Made by a program: the position numbers and the translations under genes. Shown piece after piece: positions 46,422 through 55,181 of a stretch of DNA of 64,000 bases. The stretch's first letter is position 1; each line of letters starts with the position of its first letter. Origin of the DNA: Pacificispira sp002696645 (GTDB lineage: Bacteria; Pseudomonadota; Alphaproteobacteria; UBA8366; Aestuariispiraceae). The notes below the pieces were generated by a model. It was not told the DNA's origin and ran no database searches. It saw only the letters and a list, made by a program, of their open reading frames with translations. Location of the stretch: contig NZ_JBLZHU010000005.1 in assembly GCF_048892425.1 (NCBI RefSeq), forward strand, positions 244,625 through 308,624. Reading direction: 5' to 3'.

Positions 46422-48092
46422 ATGCCACGAAAACAAAAGAATTTTAAATTTCCCAAAAGAAATAGACAAGCTGTGCATCTGCCGGAGAATCGGATTCAAA
46501 TTTCTGAAATGTATTTCGGATCTATTGATGCAACAGATGAGCTAGATGCGAATAGCAAAGATATTAGGAATAGATTTTTTGAGACATTTTTTATGCCCGA
46601 GGGTGTAAATATTGAAGATTTTATAAATGGAAATAAATATTTTATTTATGGATTAAAAGGAACAGGAAAAACTTCGTTTTTAAGATATATTCAGGAATAT
46701 GTCCTAAGACAAAATGAATCAAATATTGAACCGGAGCTTTTTCGTTTTAGATCAGATTTCCCACGAGAAATCTATGATGACGTTCGAAAGGCCTTTCTCA
46801 ATGGTAAGGAGATAAAATCTGAGGATCGATCATCCATATACAGAGATTTGGATTATGAAGATGTCTGGATTTACATAATACTAAAAAGAATTTCGACTAT
46901 AATAAAAGATCCAAAAAACAAATTATATGTAGATGATAAACACCTTTCTGAATTTTTAAAATATGCACAATCAATTACGCAAAAAGAAGAATCTAGTAAT
47001 ATATTTAGGTTTTTACCTAAAATAAAAGATGGGTCGGTGCGCCTTAGTTACAATCCTAAAATAGATTTAAAGTTTGAATTTGATGATCATGAAAATAACT
47101 TAATAAGTTTCCATAAATATTCAAAAAATCTTGAGGAATTATTTTCTAAGTTGACACCTGTATCAGAAAGTAAATTTTATCTTTGCTTTGATGAAATTGA
47201 TCCGCGTACAGGTGCTGGAGTTCTTTTTGAGATAGATTGTATACTTATTAGAGATCTTATTGTTGCAATAAAACGATTGAATAGGGTGCATTCAATTCAA
47301 TCTAGAAGCGTATATTTTTTGGCCGCAATTCGATCAGAAGTATTAGAAAAAGTTAAGTATCTCGGTAAAGAAATACAAAAGTCATTGGAGCAATTTGGTC
47401 TTTGTATGAACTGGGGCGATCATGGAAAAATAGATATCCATCATCCACTTGTTAAAATGATCTGCAAAAAAATTTCTTATTCTGAAAAAAATTGCGGTGT
47501 ATTGACTGCAGAAATTGGAAATATTGAGACATATATTTGGCCAAGATATTTTAGAAAATCTAAATATTATCAATTAAATCCAAAATTTATATTAGATATG
47601 TCTTGGCATAGACCGCGTGATATTGTTAGATTACTTTCAACTTGTAGGGATATTTCTGGTAATTCCAGAGAAATATCTGAGGGATTAATTTCAAGAGCAC
47701 GAAAGCGCTATTCGAATCTAAGCTGGAGTGAGATTAGTGAGCATCTAACAATTTCCATTGATCCCTTCTCTTTAGAGGGTGTTGATAAGGTGCTAACAGG
47801 AATACAAAAAGAATTCACACAGGAGGAGTTTTCTGAGATTCTTTTCCAAAGAGCTTTAATTGATACATCTACTGAGCGTTTAAGTAGAAGATACAAATCA
47901 GCTGATATATTGTACTTTTTGTATAAGGCTGGCGCTGTGGGTACTAGAAAGGGTTCATTTGAAAGATATGTGTTTCGAGGAGATTCTGATCCAGATTTTT
48001 CAGGGATTTTTTGTATCCACAACGGACTATATTCACATTTCTCAATACGATTTTCATCCCGAGATTATTCGAAAAGAAGTTCTAAAGATTAA
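46422..48092 (+). CDS. Orphan P-loop ATPase, Sll1717-like (AT-rich islet 2)
   Basis: This is a second 556-residue soluble ATPase. Walker A is GLKGTGKTS (77–85, Lys83), Walker B is YLCFDEID (253–260), a sensor-like strand AAIRSEVLEKV follows (301–311) and WHRPRDIVRLL is at 395–405. The C terminus again looks like a winged helix (FLYKAGAVGTRKG). It shares the order and spacing of motifs with the gene at 8441 but is strongly diverged in sequence. It is very AT-rich (many AAA, ATA, TTT codons) next to GC-rich neighbours. AAAGGG precedes the ATG. It lies alone, 40 bp before a displaced oxidoreductase gene end and the hipBA pair. Defence or stress function is inferred from family behaviour and setting. 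Confidence 0.75.
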   Translation: MPRKQKNFKFPKRNRQAVHLPENRIQISEMYFGSIDATDELDANSKDIRNRFFETFFMPEGVNIEDFINGNKYFIYGLKGTGKTSFLRYIQEYVLRQNESNIEPELFRFRSDFPREIYDDVRKAFLNGKEIKSEDRSSIYRDLDYEDVWIYIILKRISTIIKDPKNKLYVDDKHLSEFLKYAQSITQKEESSNIFRFLPKIKDGSVRLSYNPKIDLKFEFDDHENNLISFHKYSKNLEELFSKLTPVSESKFYLCFDEIDPRTGAGVLFEIDCILIRDLIVAIKRLNRVHSIQSRSVYFLAAIRSEVLEKVKYLGKEIQKSLEQFGLCMNWGDHGKIDIHHPLVKMICKKISYSEKNCGVLTAEIGNIETYIWPRYFRKSKYYQLNPKFILDMSWHRPRDIVRLLSTCRDISGNSREISEGLISRARKRYSNLSWSEISEHLTISIDPFSLEGVDKVLTGIQKEFTQEEFSEILFQRALIDTSTERLSRRYKSADILYFLYKAGAVGTRKGSFERYVFRGDSDPDFSGIFCIHNGLYSHFSIRFSSRDYSKRSSKD

Positions 48093-48131
48093 TTTTTAAT
48101 AGGGGTGAAAACTATCTCATCCAGGCGTTTT

Positions 48132-48418
48132 TCACCGCATCAAAAACCGCACCACCTTCCGCGACCGATCCGAAAACAGGTTGGGTGTGAAATAGCTGCC
48201 GGCGGTGCGTTTGGTGACTTCGGATAGGGTGGGGTAGGGGGCGATCAGGCTGGCGAGGGTGCTCATTTTCTGGCGGTTTTGTACGGCCATGATCCAGGGG
48301 AGCAACAGGTCCCCGGCATGGGGTCCGACGAGGGTGCAGCCCAGCGCCCGGCCCTTCGTGTCGACGATTGCTTTGACCAGCCCGTCGGTGCGACGTTCGG
48401 CCTGGGCGCGGTCGCGCT
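48132..48418 (-). pseudogene. Displaced 3' end of a pyridine nucleotide-disulfide oxidoreductase gene
   Basis: The minus strand reads in frame from about 48418 to a TGA at 48132–48134 and encodes about 94 residues that match the C terminus of the intact gene at 50250 (both read TLASLIAPYPTLSEVTKR). Nucleotide identity over about 280 bp is roughly 90% by eye, and most changes are silent, so the fragment was part of a working gene. Similarity stops abruptly near 48418, some 20 bp before the hipA stop. It has no start codon of its own. The copy has more C-ending codons than the intact gene. Confidence 0.85.
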
Positions 48419-48440
48419 GTCAGCAAAAATAGCAGTAAAA

Positions 48441-49751
48441 TTATTCCAAGCTGATCAATTGAGTTCTGAAAGTATTTTGCAGCCTGGATGCATCCCCTGA
48501 AGGCACGCCCGCAATTTTTGCATGTTGGGGCCATGCGCTGACCGCAGCGGCAATTTCTGCCAGGATTCTTTTTATTTTTGTTATTTTTATTCCGGCCATT
48601 TTTGCGAATGCCAGAAAGTCTTCCGGTGTGAAATCATCGCGTTTCCCATTCAGGCTCATCTGATGTTGGCTGGTCCACGCGCCATCCGGGTTATAGGAAT
48701 AAGCGATGTCAAAGGCGGGCGCTAGGCGCCATGTCCCCGCGCGATCCATCAGGAAGGCGATGTTCTTGACGTGATCGTCTTGGTTTCGGGTGATGACGTT
48801 AAAGAGGGCGCGGCGATATTGCTCTTCAATGCTGGGCATCGGAATACTGAGTAATTTTAGAGTTTGGATTGCTTGTTCGTAAGAGTAGGCACCGGCCATA
48901 TTGAAATCGAAATGTTGCAGGGCGCATAGGCTCTGCATGTGAATTTTTTCACCTGATGTGGTTCGGTCAAATCGTTTGGTCATGAAATGCGCCCGCCCAC
49001 CTTCCTCATGCAGGCGGCATGGCGTCATTTTGATTCCTGCCTGCCGGGCCATCAGGAAATAGGCATATTCAATACGCCCAAAACCTTGCGGATCCGCGAT
49101 TTCCTTATCACGATTGCCGTCGATACCGTCGAATTTCATAATCCAGTAACCGAATTCCGGATCGTTGGGGATCTGACCCGATCGGAATTCACCAGTCTTT
49201 TCATTCCAGGCAAGTATTGCTTTCGCCCGGGCTCCGCCTGCGGACGTGCCGACACGCAGGATGTCTTCAATCGCGGATTGGTCATCAATGCCGTCGAATC
49301 GGCCGTTCAGGGTTCGGCGCGTGTCTAGGGCCTGATTGGCCAACTCAACCAGTGCTTCGATTTGGACTGTTCTGCTGGTGTTCGCGACGGAGCCTCGGCT
49401 TGGCTGAAACTCTAACGCGCCCATGCCTCTGGACCCGGTGTAGCACAAGCGATCAACGGGATTGAAACTGGCGGCAGTTCGGTTCTCGCGCGCCAGCCAG
49501 GCATCGATCAGGGCGTTCCCGAATTTATCCGGCAAGCTGTCCGCCAGCAATCCAGGCAGGCCTTTGAAGGTTTGTTGGTTCAGGTTGGGGAACTCATAGG
49601 GGGCGTCGCGCAAGGGCATGGTCAGGGGCGCGACCTCAATCCCACTTTTGGCAAAAGCTCCTGTATATTGGAAAACGCCGATCTGACGATCCTCCAACCA
49701 GGAGACAGCGCCGATCTCTGATCCCCATAGTAAAACCCGTGCGTCGGTCAT
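48441..49751 (-). CDS. hipA: HipA-family toxin kinase
   Basis: The 436-residue Ser/Thr kinase of the type II HipBA module has an N-terminal subdomain 1 (WLEDRQIGVFQYTGAFAKSG), a G-loop-like VGTSAGGARAKAILAW with a potential autophosphorylated Ser170, ATP Lys206 in WIMKFDGID, catalytic loop RNQDDHVKN (322–330) and metal-binding APAFDIAY (344–350). HipA kinases typically phosphorylate aminoacyl-tRNA synthetases and induce growth arrest. Its ATG overlaps the stop of hipB by 4 bp (ATGA). Length is normal and the motif set intact, so it is probably functional. Confidence 0.9.
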   Translation of the reverse strand: MTDARVLLWGSEIGAVSWLEDRQIGVFQYTGAFAKSGIEVAPLTMPLRDAPYEFPNLNQQTFKGLPGLLADSLPDKFGNALIDAWLARENRTAASFNPVDRLCYTGSRGMGALEFQPSRGSVANTSRTVQIEALVELANQALDTRRTLNGRFDGIDDQSAIEDILRVGTSAGGARAKAILAWNEKTGEFRSGQIPNDPEFGYWIMKFDGIDGNRDKEIADPQGFGRIEYAYFLMARQAGIKMTPCRLHEEGGRAHFMTKRFDRTTSGEKIHMQSLCALQHFDFNMAGAYSYEQAIQTLKLLSIPMPSIEEQYRRALFNVITRNQDDHVKNIAFLMDRAGTWRLAPAFDIAYSYNPDGAWTSQHQMSLNGKRDDFTPEDFLAFAKMAGIKITKIKRILAEIAAAVSAWPQHAKIAGVPSGDASRLQNTFRTQLISLE

Positions 49752-50110
49752 TTTGTCGACCCGTCATCAGCCCAGGTCCAGGGCTCAGCCTCGGTTGGCT
49801 TTCGGCGCGCCCGCTGGCGCTGTTTCCCCTTGAATTGGACTCTTTCGATTGGGCGCACTGTCGGATCAGGAATGAAGTTCTCTAAATGATGGTGAAGATT
49901 CAGGGCTAACATCACGCGAATGATGGTATCGAAGGAAACCCCGCCTTCGCCTGTTGCAAGGCGGGTTAGGGTGCGCAAGGAAATACTGGCCCGTTTCGCC
50001 AGTTCGGATTGGTTCATATTCTGGCTGAGCCGAACCGCTTCCAGTCGGGCGCAGAGATAGGTTTCAATCTCTGCACTTGAGGCGATTTTAAAGTCAATTT
50101 TTTGCGTCAT
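49748..50110 (-). CDS. hipB: HipB-like XRE antitoxin
   Basis: The 120-residue protein has an XRE helix-turn-helix (RLSQNMNQSELAKRASISLRTLTRLATGEG, about 27–56) and a basic C-terminal tail ending in a Trp motif (EPWTWADDG), similar to the HipB tail that can enter the HipA dimer. It should neutralise HipA and repress its own operon. Repeated operator-like sites lie directly upstream (50109–50253). Confidence 0.85.
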   Translation of the reverse strand: MTQKIDFKIASSAEIETYLCARLEAVRLSQNMNQSELAKRASISLRTLTRLATGEGGVSFDTIIRVMLALNLHHHLENFIPDPTVRPIERVQFKGKQRQRARRKPTEAEPWTWADDGSTK

Positions 50111-50253
50111 TTTTCGCGCTTTATAGACGTATTAAGAGATAACACGCGAATTATAGCGTATAATAAGGTTATACAATACTAAAAAATATAACACGCAAAA
50201 TATCGCGTTTTATAGCGCTAATATGATATAAAAAGTAACATTTCGCGTGTTAT
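50109..50253. promoter_or_regulatory. hipBA promoter region with iterated operator-like sites
   Basis: The AT-rich 140 bp between hipB and the oxidoreductase stop contain ATAACACGCGAA at 50139–50150, ATAACACGCAAA at 50188–50199 and its inverse TTTCGCGTGTTAT at 50241–50253. Weaker inverse copies are TTTTCGCGCTTTATA at 50110–50124 and ATATCGCGTTTTATA at 50200–50214. Each pair of opposite-facing copies could bind a HipB dimer. The last site overlaps the end of the oxidoreductase gene. Confidence 0.7.
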
Positions 50254-51683
50254 ATTAATTTCATCAAAAACCGTACCACTTTCCGCGTGCGCTCCGAAAA
50301 CAGGCTGGGTGTGAAATAGCTGCCGGCTGTGCGTTTGGTGACTTCGGATAGGGTGGGATAGGGGGCGATCAAGCTGGCGAGGGTGCTCATTTTCTGGCGG
50401 TTTTGCACGGCCATGATCCAGGGGAGGAGCAGGTCGCCTGCATGGGCGCCGACGATTGTGCAGCCCAGGGCGCGGCCTTTTTTGTCAACGATTGCTTTCA
50501 TCAGCCCGTCGGTGCGGCGTTCGGCCTGTGCGCGGTCGTTTTCGTCGAAATGCCAGCGCAGGACCTGATAGTTTCCGGCCCCCAATTCCTTCTCCGCCTG
50601 CGCTTCGGTCAGGCCGATCTGGGCGAGTTCGGGGTCGGTATAGGTGACCCAGGGGACGGCCCGATGGTCAACCTTGGTCCAGAACATCTTAAACAGCATC
50701 TGGCGGATGACGATGCCCGCGTCATAGCCCGCCATATGGGTAAATTGCAGGCCGCCCGTCACGTCGCCAATCGCAAAGATGCGGCGGTTGCTGGTTTTCA
50801 GATGGTCATCGACGGTGACCGCACCGCGCTCTGTCTTAACGCCTGCCTTGTCCAGGTCCAGACCGGCGATATTGGCGCGGCGTCCTACGGCGACCAGCAG
50901 ATGACTGCCGGTAATAACCTCCTGCTTGCCGTCTTTTTCCACCGTGGCGGAAATGCCTGTATCGGTGGGCGCGACGCTTTTCAGGGCGGTTTCCTCGCGG
51001 ATGTCCAGGCCTTCGGCGCGCAGGCGGTCCAAAACCAGGGCGGTGGCTTCGGGATCATCCTTGGCCAGGGCCTTTGCCATTTCGATGACGGTGACCTTAC
51101 AGCCCAGGCGGCGATGGGCCTGGGCCATCTCCATCCCGATGGGCCCGCCGCCGATGACCAGCAGGTGGTCAATGGGCTGGTCATTGTCGAAGACGGTTTC
51201 ATTGGTCCAATAAGGCGTCTTGTCCAGCCCGTCGATTGGGGGAACAAAGGGGGTGGAGCCGGTGGCGATGACAAAGTATTTCGCCTGGATTTTTGTATCG
51301 CCTGCCTGAACTTCCGCCGGACTGGTGAAGCGGCCATGTTGCTGGATCACGGTGACGCCTAGGCTTTCGAAGCGCTCAACGGAATCATTGGGTTCGATTG
51401 CGGCGATCACGCCGTTGACATGCGCGCGGACTTTTTTCCAGTCGACCTTGGGGGGGACGGGCTCGATCCCAAAAATGTCAGAATGGCGCTGGACATGGGC
51501 GGCATGACCGGCGGCCAGCAATGCCTTGGATGGAACACAGCCAAAATTCAGGCAATCGCCGCCCATCAGTCCCTTTTCGATCAGAACCACGCGGGCACCC
51601 ATCTGGGCGGCACCGGCCGCGACGCTTAACCCGCCAGAGCCTGCGCCGATGATGCAGATATCGGTCTTGATCGTGCCCGTCAT
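50250..51683 (-). CDS. Pyridine nucleotide-disulfide oxidoreductase (mercuric reductase/lipoamide dehydrogenase-like)
   Basis: The 477-residue FAD enzyme contains IIGAGSGGLSVAAGAAQMG, the redox-active disulfide GGDCLNFGCVPSK, NAD-binding VIGGGPIGMEMAQAHRRLG, RIFAIGDVTGGLQFTHMA and a C-terminal dimer domain. The C-terminal Cys pair and N-terminal HMA domain of true MerA are absent, so mercury reduction is unlikely. Many alphaproteobacteria carry this form beside a TVP38/DedA-type gene, which is not seen here. Its last about 280 bp are repeated beyond hipBA at 48132–48418. The last four codons (after FLM) differ from those in the fragment. Confidence 0.85.
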   Translation of the reverse strand: MTGTIKTDICIIGAGSGGLSVAAGAAQMGARVVLIEKGLMGGDCLNFGCVPSKALLAAGHAAHVQRHSDIFGIEPVPPKVDWKKVRAHVNGVIAAIEPNDSVERFESLGVTVIQQHGRFTSPAEVQAGDTKIQAKYFVIATGSTPFVPPIDGLDKTPYWTNETVFDNDQPIDHLLVIGGGPIGMEMAQAHRRLGCKVTVIEMAKALAKDDPEATALVLDRLRAEGLDIREETALKSVAPTDTGISATVEKDGKQEVITGSHLLVAVGRRANIAGLDLDKAGVKTERGAVTVDDHLKTSNRRIFAIGDVTGGLQFTHMAGYDAGIVIRQMLFKMFWTKVDHRAVPWVTYTDPELAQIGLTEAQAEKELGAGNYQVLRWHFDENDRAQAERRTDGLMKAIVDKKGRALGCTIVGAHAGDLLLPWIMAVQNRQKMSTLASLIAPYPTLSEVTKRTAGSYFTPSLFSERTRKVVRFLMKLI

Positions 51684-51789
51684 AGTCTGTTCCCCGCAAA
51701 GGCGTTCGAGTTGATGTGAAACAAGGTGGCGATAGAGCGCCCCGTTTTGCGATACACATCATCTCACGTTGCCGTGACGAGACTCGATA

Positions 51790-52716
51790 TCACGACTTTG
51801 GGAAAATCTCTAATGTCCGATTGCCGATCTGGGTCGGGCGGCGGGGTGTGATTGCATTTGATTTGAACAGCCACCCCCGCCTGGCGAATTCAGCCCGCAG
51901 CAGGGATGTTACAACCGCTGCCAGAATGCCGCCTGCGATCACGTCGCTGAGGAAATGGGCATTCACCACGACCCGGCACAGGGCGACACTGGCGGCGATA
52001 ACCATGGCTGGATAGATCAGGCGCGGCCACAGAAAGGCGATGACAAAGGCAACCGTGAAGGCGGTTGTGGCGTGGCCAGACGGGAAGGATTGGTAAGAGG
52101 ACGTGAAACCGATAGGGTCGATGCCATACCAGTCTTCAGCCATCAAGACCCTTGGTCTGGCACGTCCGATCAGCATTTTAAACAGTATTGCCGCAATGCC
52201 GCTGAGCGCGATGGCGCTGAAGGCAAAGCCGATATAGACCCCGACTTGTTTGCACAGCGGCCGCATGGATCGTGTTTTATCCCACAGGCCAAGCCCGGTC
52301 AGGACTAATCCCACTATGCCAAGGGGATAGAGATAATAGGCGGAATCCCCAAAATCCCCCAACTGATGAAACATCAGTCTTTCCGAGGGGTTGATCTGGG
52401 CCAAAGCCCGGGCAAGCGGCGCATCCAGCAATATGATGAACAGAGGAAGGGATGTCGTCGCCGCCTGCAGGCCTGCAATCCAGGTTGCCTGATGGTCTGG
52501 GTCGATTGTGGCGTGAAATCGTTGTTGCAACAGCACCGCGGCAATTGTGATTACCGCCAGAATCGTTAGGCCCAGGAACAGGAACCCGGTCAGGAAGGCG
52601 ATGATCCAAATCAGCATTGCCAGGGCCAAAAGCCCTGTTGCCGCAATTACGGTTCCCCCCGCGACGGCAAAAGACTGACGGGAATTGGTTGCGAGCGTGA
52701 CATCCTTCGACGGCAT
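51790..52716 (-). CDS. PAP2-superfamily membrane phosphatase
   Basis: The protein is about 308 residues with several TM helices. Its catalytic motifs are KMLIGRARPR (motif C1), SFPSGHATT (C2) and RVVVNAHFLSDVIAG (C3), which define the PAP2/lipid phosphatase family. It also has an extended N-terminal membrane region. Likely substrates are undecaprenyl pyrophosphate, phosphatidic acid or lipid A phosphates. ATG 52716 is chosen; an ATG at 52806 would add a 30-residue polar, Cys-rich leader. It is divergent from the ArnT-like gene at 52948. Confidence 0.85.
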   Translation of the reverse strand: MPSKDVTLATNSRQSFAVAGGTVIAATGLLALAMLIWIIAFLTGFLFLGLTILAVITIAAVLLQQRFHATIDPDHQATWIAGLQAATTSLPLFIILLDAPLARALAQINPSERLMFHQLGDFGDSAYYLYPLGIVGLVLTGLGLWDKTRSMRPLCKQVGVYIGFAFSAIALSGIAAILFKMLIGRARPRVLMAEDWYGIDPIGFTSSYQSFPSGHATTAFTVAFVIAFLWPRLIYPAMVIAASVALCRVVVNAHFLSDVIAGGILAAVVTSLLRAEFARRGWLFKSNAITPRRPTQIGNRTLEIFPKS

Positions 52717-52947
52717 TTGATTGTTCCAATCACAGGGACAGTGAGTCGCCAGCGGGCATCCTTTTCTTTCTACAGTTTTGATGTGAATGATGGGTGTCAT
52801 CTGCATGAAGGCCGTGCGGCATATTTATGGCAGGGGCGGGGATGGAGACTGTTTTTTAAGGAAAATCACAAAGACCATCACAGATCGGTCACAAGCACGG
52901 GCTAGGGTGACCAAAAATATGTCGGTTGATCGGATTGATTTTTTGAT

Positions 52948-54618
52948 ATGATACGCAGCGCTTTCGCCCGTTTTGCCCTTCCGGGTCCCGTCGCTCTTCC
53001 AGTGCTTGCGCTGTTGAGCCTGTTGGTCTTTTTGCCGGGGTTTTTCAGTCTTCCGGCCATGGATCGCGATGAGTCCCGCTTTGCCCAGGCGTCCCGACAG
53101 ATGGTGGAAAGCGGCGATTTTCTGGACATTCGCTTTCAAGAGACACCCCGTCATAAGAAACCGATTGGCATTTACTGGCTGCAAGCGGCATCGGCACTTC
53201 TATTTGATACCCCTGATGCGCCGAAGATATGGGCCTACCGGGTGCCTTCCTTGGTCGGGGCAATTGTGTCGGTGCTGCTGACATGGGGATTGGGTCGGGT
53301 CCTGTTTGGCAGACGCGTTGCGTTTCTGGCAGCCCTGTTCCTGATGGGCAGCGTGTTGTTGGGGTTTGAGGCGCGACAGGCCAAGACCGATGCCGTCCTG
53401 TTAGCCTGCATCCTGGCGGCGCAATTGTGTCTGGCAATGGCCTATACGGCGCGATCCCGGGAGGCGCTGATCGGGCGCAAGACTGCCTATTGCTTTTGGT
53501 TTGTGCTGGGCATTGGGATTTTGATCAAGGGGCCGATCATCCTTTTGATAACAGGGGTCACGATTGTTGGTCTGATCGCCGTGGACCGTCGGGTGGATTG
53601 GTTCACCGCCCTGAAACCTTTATCGGGAGTGGGGCTGACCTGCCTGATCGTCGCCCCTTGGTTCATTGCCATCGGGATTGCGACCGGGGGGGCGTTCTTT
53701 CAGGAGGCGGTTGGTCAGGATCTGGCGGGCAAAATTCTATCGGGGCAGGAATCTCATGGCGCGCCGCCCGGATATTATCTGTTGAGCTTGTGGTTGGCAT
53801 TCTGGCCATTTGGACTGTTTGCCGGGCTGGGCCTGTTATGGGGCGCGCGTAATTTTTCATCTTTAGGCGCCCGGTTTGTGTTGGCATGGCTGGCCCCCAA
53901 CTGGATCATCTTTGAACTGATCGCAACCAAACTGCCGCATTATGTATTACCGCTGTACCCTGCGCTGGCGATGTTATGCGCGGCGGCGCTGGTACAGGAA
54001 ATGCCGCGGGATCGACTGTTTCAAATTTTGAAAGTGTTCGGGCTTGGTATGACGGCGCTGATAACGGTGGTGTTGATGGTGGCCGTCGGCGCGGTCCTGG
54101 TGCTGTATGGTAACCCCTTATCATTCTGGCTTATTCCGGCGCTTCTGGCGGGAATAGCGATGTTGGGATTTCTGTGGGGTCCATTGCACGATGGCGCGCG
54201 CTTGGAACGGGGTATCCTGCCAATCTTTCTGGCGGGTGTATGCCTGATTGGATCGATTTTTCAGGGAGTCCTTCCTGCCGCACAGGATTTCTGGATTTCG
54301 AAATCTGTTGCGGACGTGGTGTCGCAGCGGCGGCAAACCTGTCCGGATGCACCCTTTTCTATTGTTGGATATTCTGAGCCCAGCCTTGTCTTCCTGGCAG
54401 GAACAGCAACTTATTTCACGTCGATAGAAGGGGCGGCGGCATCCTACCTGGCTGACCCAACCTGCGCCATTGTGGCCATCCCGGAAGCGTCTGCGCCAGA
54501 TTTTCAGCAACGGGTCGAGGCATCGGGTGTTGCCCCGCATGCCGTCGCCCAAATTGAAGGTTTCAACTACAATGGGGGTCGGTCGGTACGCTTGACCATA
54601 TACTCGGGTCAGCGATAG
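52948..54618 (+). CDS. ArnT-like glycosyltransferase (GT39/GT83 family)
   Basis: The 556-residue polytopic protein has an N-terminal PMT-type domain. The first external loop has the catalytic acidic motif MDRDESRFAQASRQMVESGD, then RFQETPRHKKPIGIYWLQAA. About a dozen TM helices follow and a C-terminal external domain from about residue 450. Such enzymes move a sugar (for example aminoarabinose) from undecaprenyl phosphate to lipid A or another acceptor. The divergent PAP2 gene fits a lipid A modification unit. The donor sugar is unknown. Confidence 0.82.
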   Translation: MIRSAFARFALPGPVALPVLALLSLLVFLPGFFSLPAMDRDESRFAQASRQMVESGDFLDIRFQETPRHKKPIGIYWLQAASALLFDTPDAPKIWAYRVPSLVGAIVSVLLTWGLGRVLFGRRVAFLAALFLMGSVLLGFEARQAKTDAVLLACILAAQLCLAMAYTARSREALIGRKTAYCFWFVLGIGILIKGPIILLITGVTIVGLIAVDRRVDWFTALKPLSGVGLTCLIVAPWFIAIGIATGGAFFQEAVGQDLAGKILSGQESHGAPPGYYLLSLWLAFWPFGLFAGLGLLWGARNFSSLGARFVLAWLAPNWIIFELIATKLPHYVLPLYPALAMLCAAALVQEMPRDRLFQILKVFGLGMTALITVVLMVAVGAVLVLYGNPLSFWLIPALLAGIAMLGFLWGPLHDGARLERGILPIFLAGVCLIGSIFQGVLPAAQDFWISKSVADVVSQRRQTCPDAPFSIVGYSEPSLVFLAGTATYFTSIEGAAASYLADPTCAIVAIPEASAPDFQQRVEASGVAPHAVAQIEGFNYNGGRSVRLTIYSGQR

Positions 54619-55181
54619 GCCGATCACCATTGATAACCAGTTTTCTGCGCCTTTTCATGTTATTATAATGCAACACATAATGTTAATTAGATGTGTTTCT
54701 CAGATTAAATAAACAATAAGGATTTTCCTGCAATATATTAGAAATCAAAGCCTGAAATACATCATAAATGTATTAAGATATGTGCTTTCTGTATGGCATA
54801 AATGGCGCGTATTATAAAGAAAATGTGCGCTTTTTGACCTTTTGACAATTTATGATATGGATATGCTTCTCAATTACTAAGCGAATCGTATCAAATGAAA
54901 TTCGCAAAATGAAAAATAATGTGTGGTGCTGTACCAAAATAAAAAGCCCACCGCGGTTAGAAGGAGGGGATTCGCCAATGCTGTGGCATTCATCGGGTAT
55001 GCGTGATTCAGGTCGGCGTTTAGGCCATCAGATCCTGCGTCGGGCGCATTCCCCAGAAAAAAGCTAACACTATTGCGTATCCATTTCTGGAATGGATTTT
55101 GACAGACAAGTGGACGGAGTACGCGGGGTGCGTCACGGCCGCTGACTTATGAAAAACACTCACCAAAAAGAGGGGGACATT
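54619..55181. other. Gene-free AT-rich region upstream of the BCCT carrier
   Basis: This 563-bp stretch carries no convincing gene. It has a perfect 7-bp-arm palindrome AATACAT-N5-ATGTATT at 54756–54774 and another, ATCCATT-N5-AATGGAT, at 55079–55097. A TTGACA lies at 54842 and another at 55099, without a well-spaced –10 box. It probably holds the promoter and operators for the BCCT gene, perhaps under osmotic control. The first 300 bp are much more AT-rich than the rest. Confidence 0.5.

Noticed and set aside
50250..51683. Mercuric reductase
   Set aside because: The N-terminal metal-binding domain and the C-terminal Cys pair needed for mercury are missing and no mer genes are nearby.
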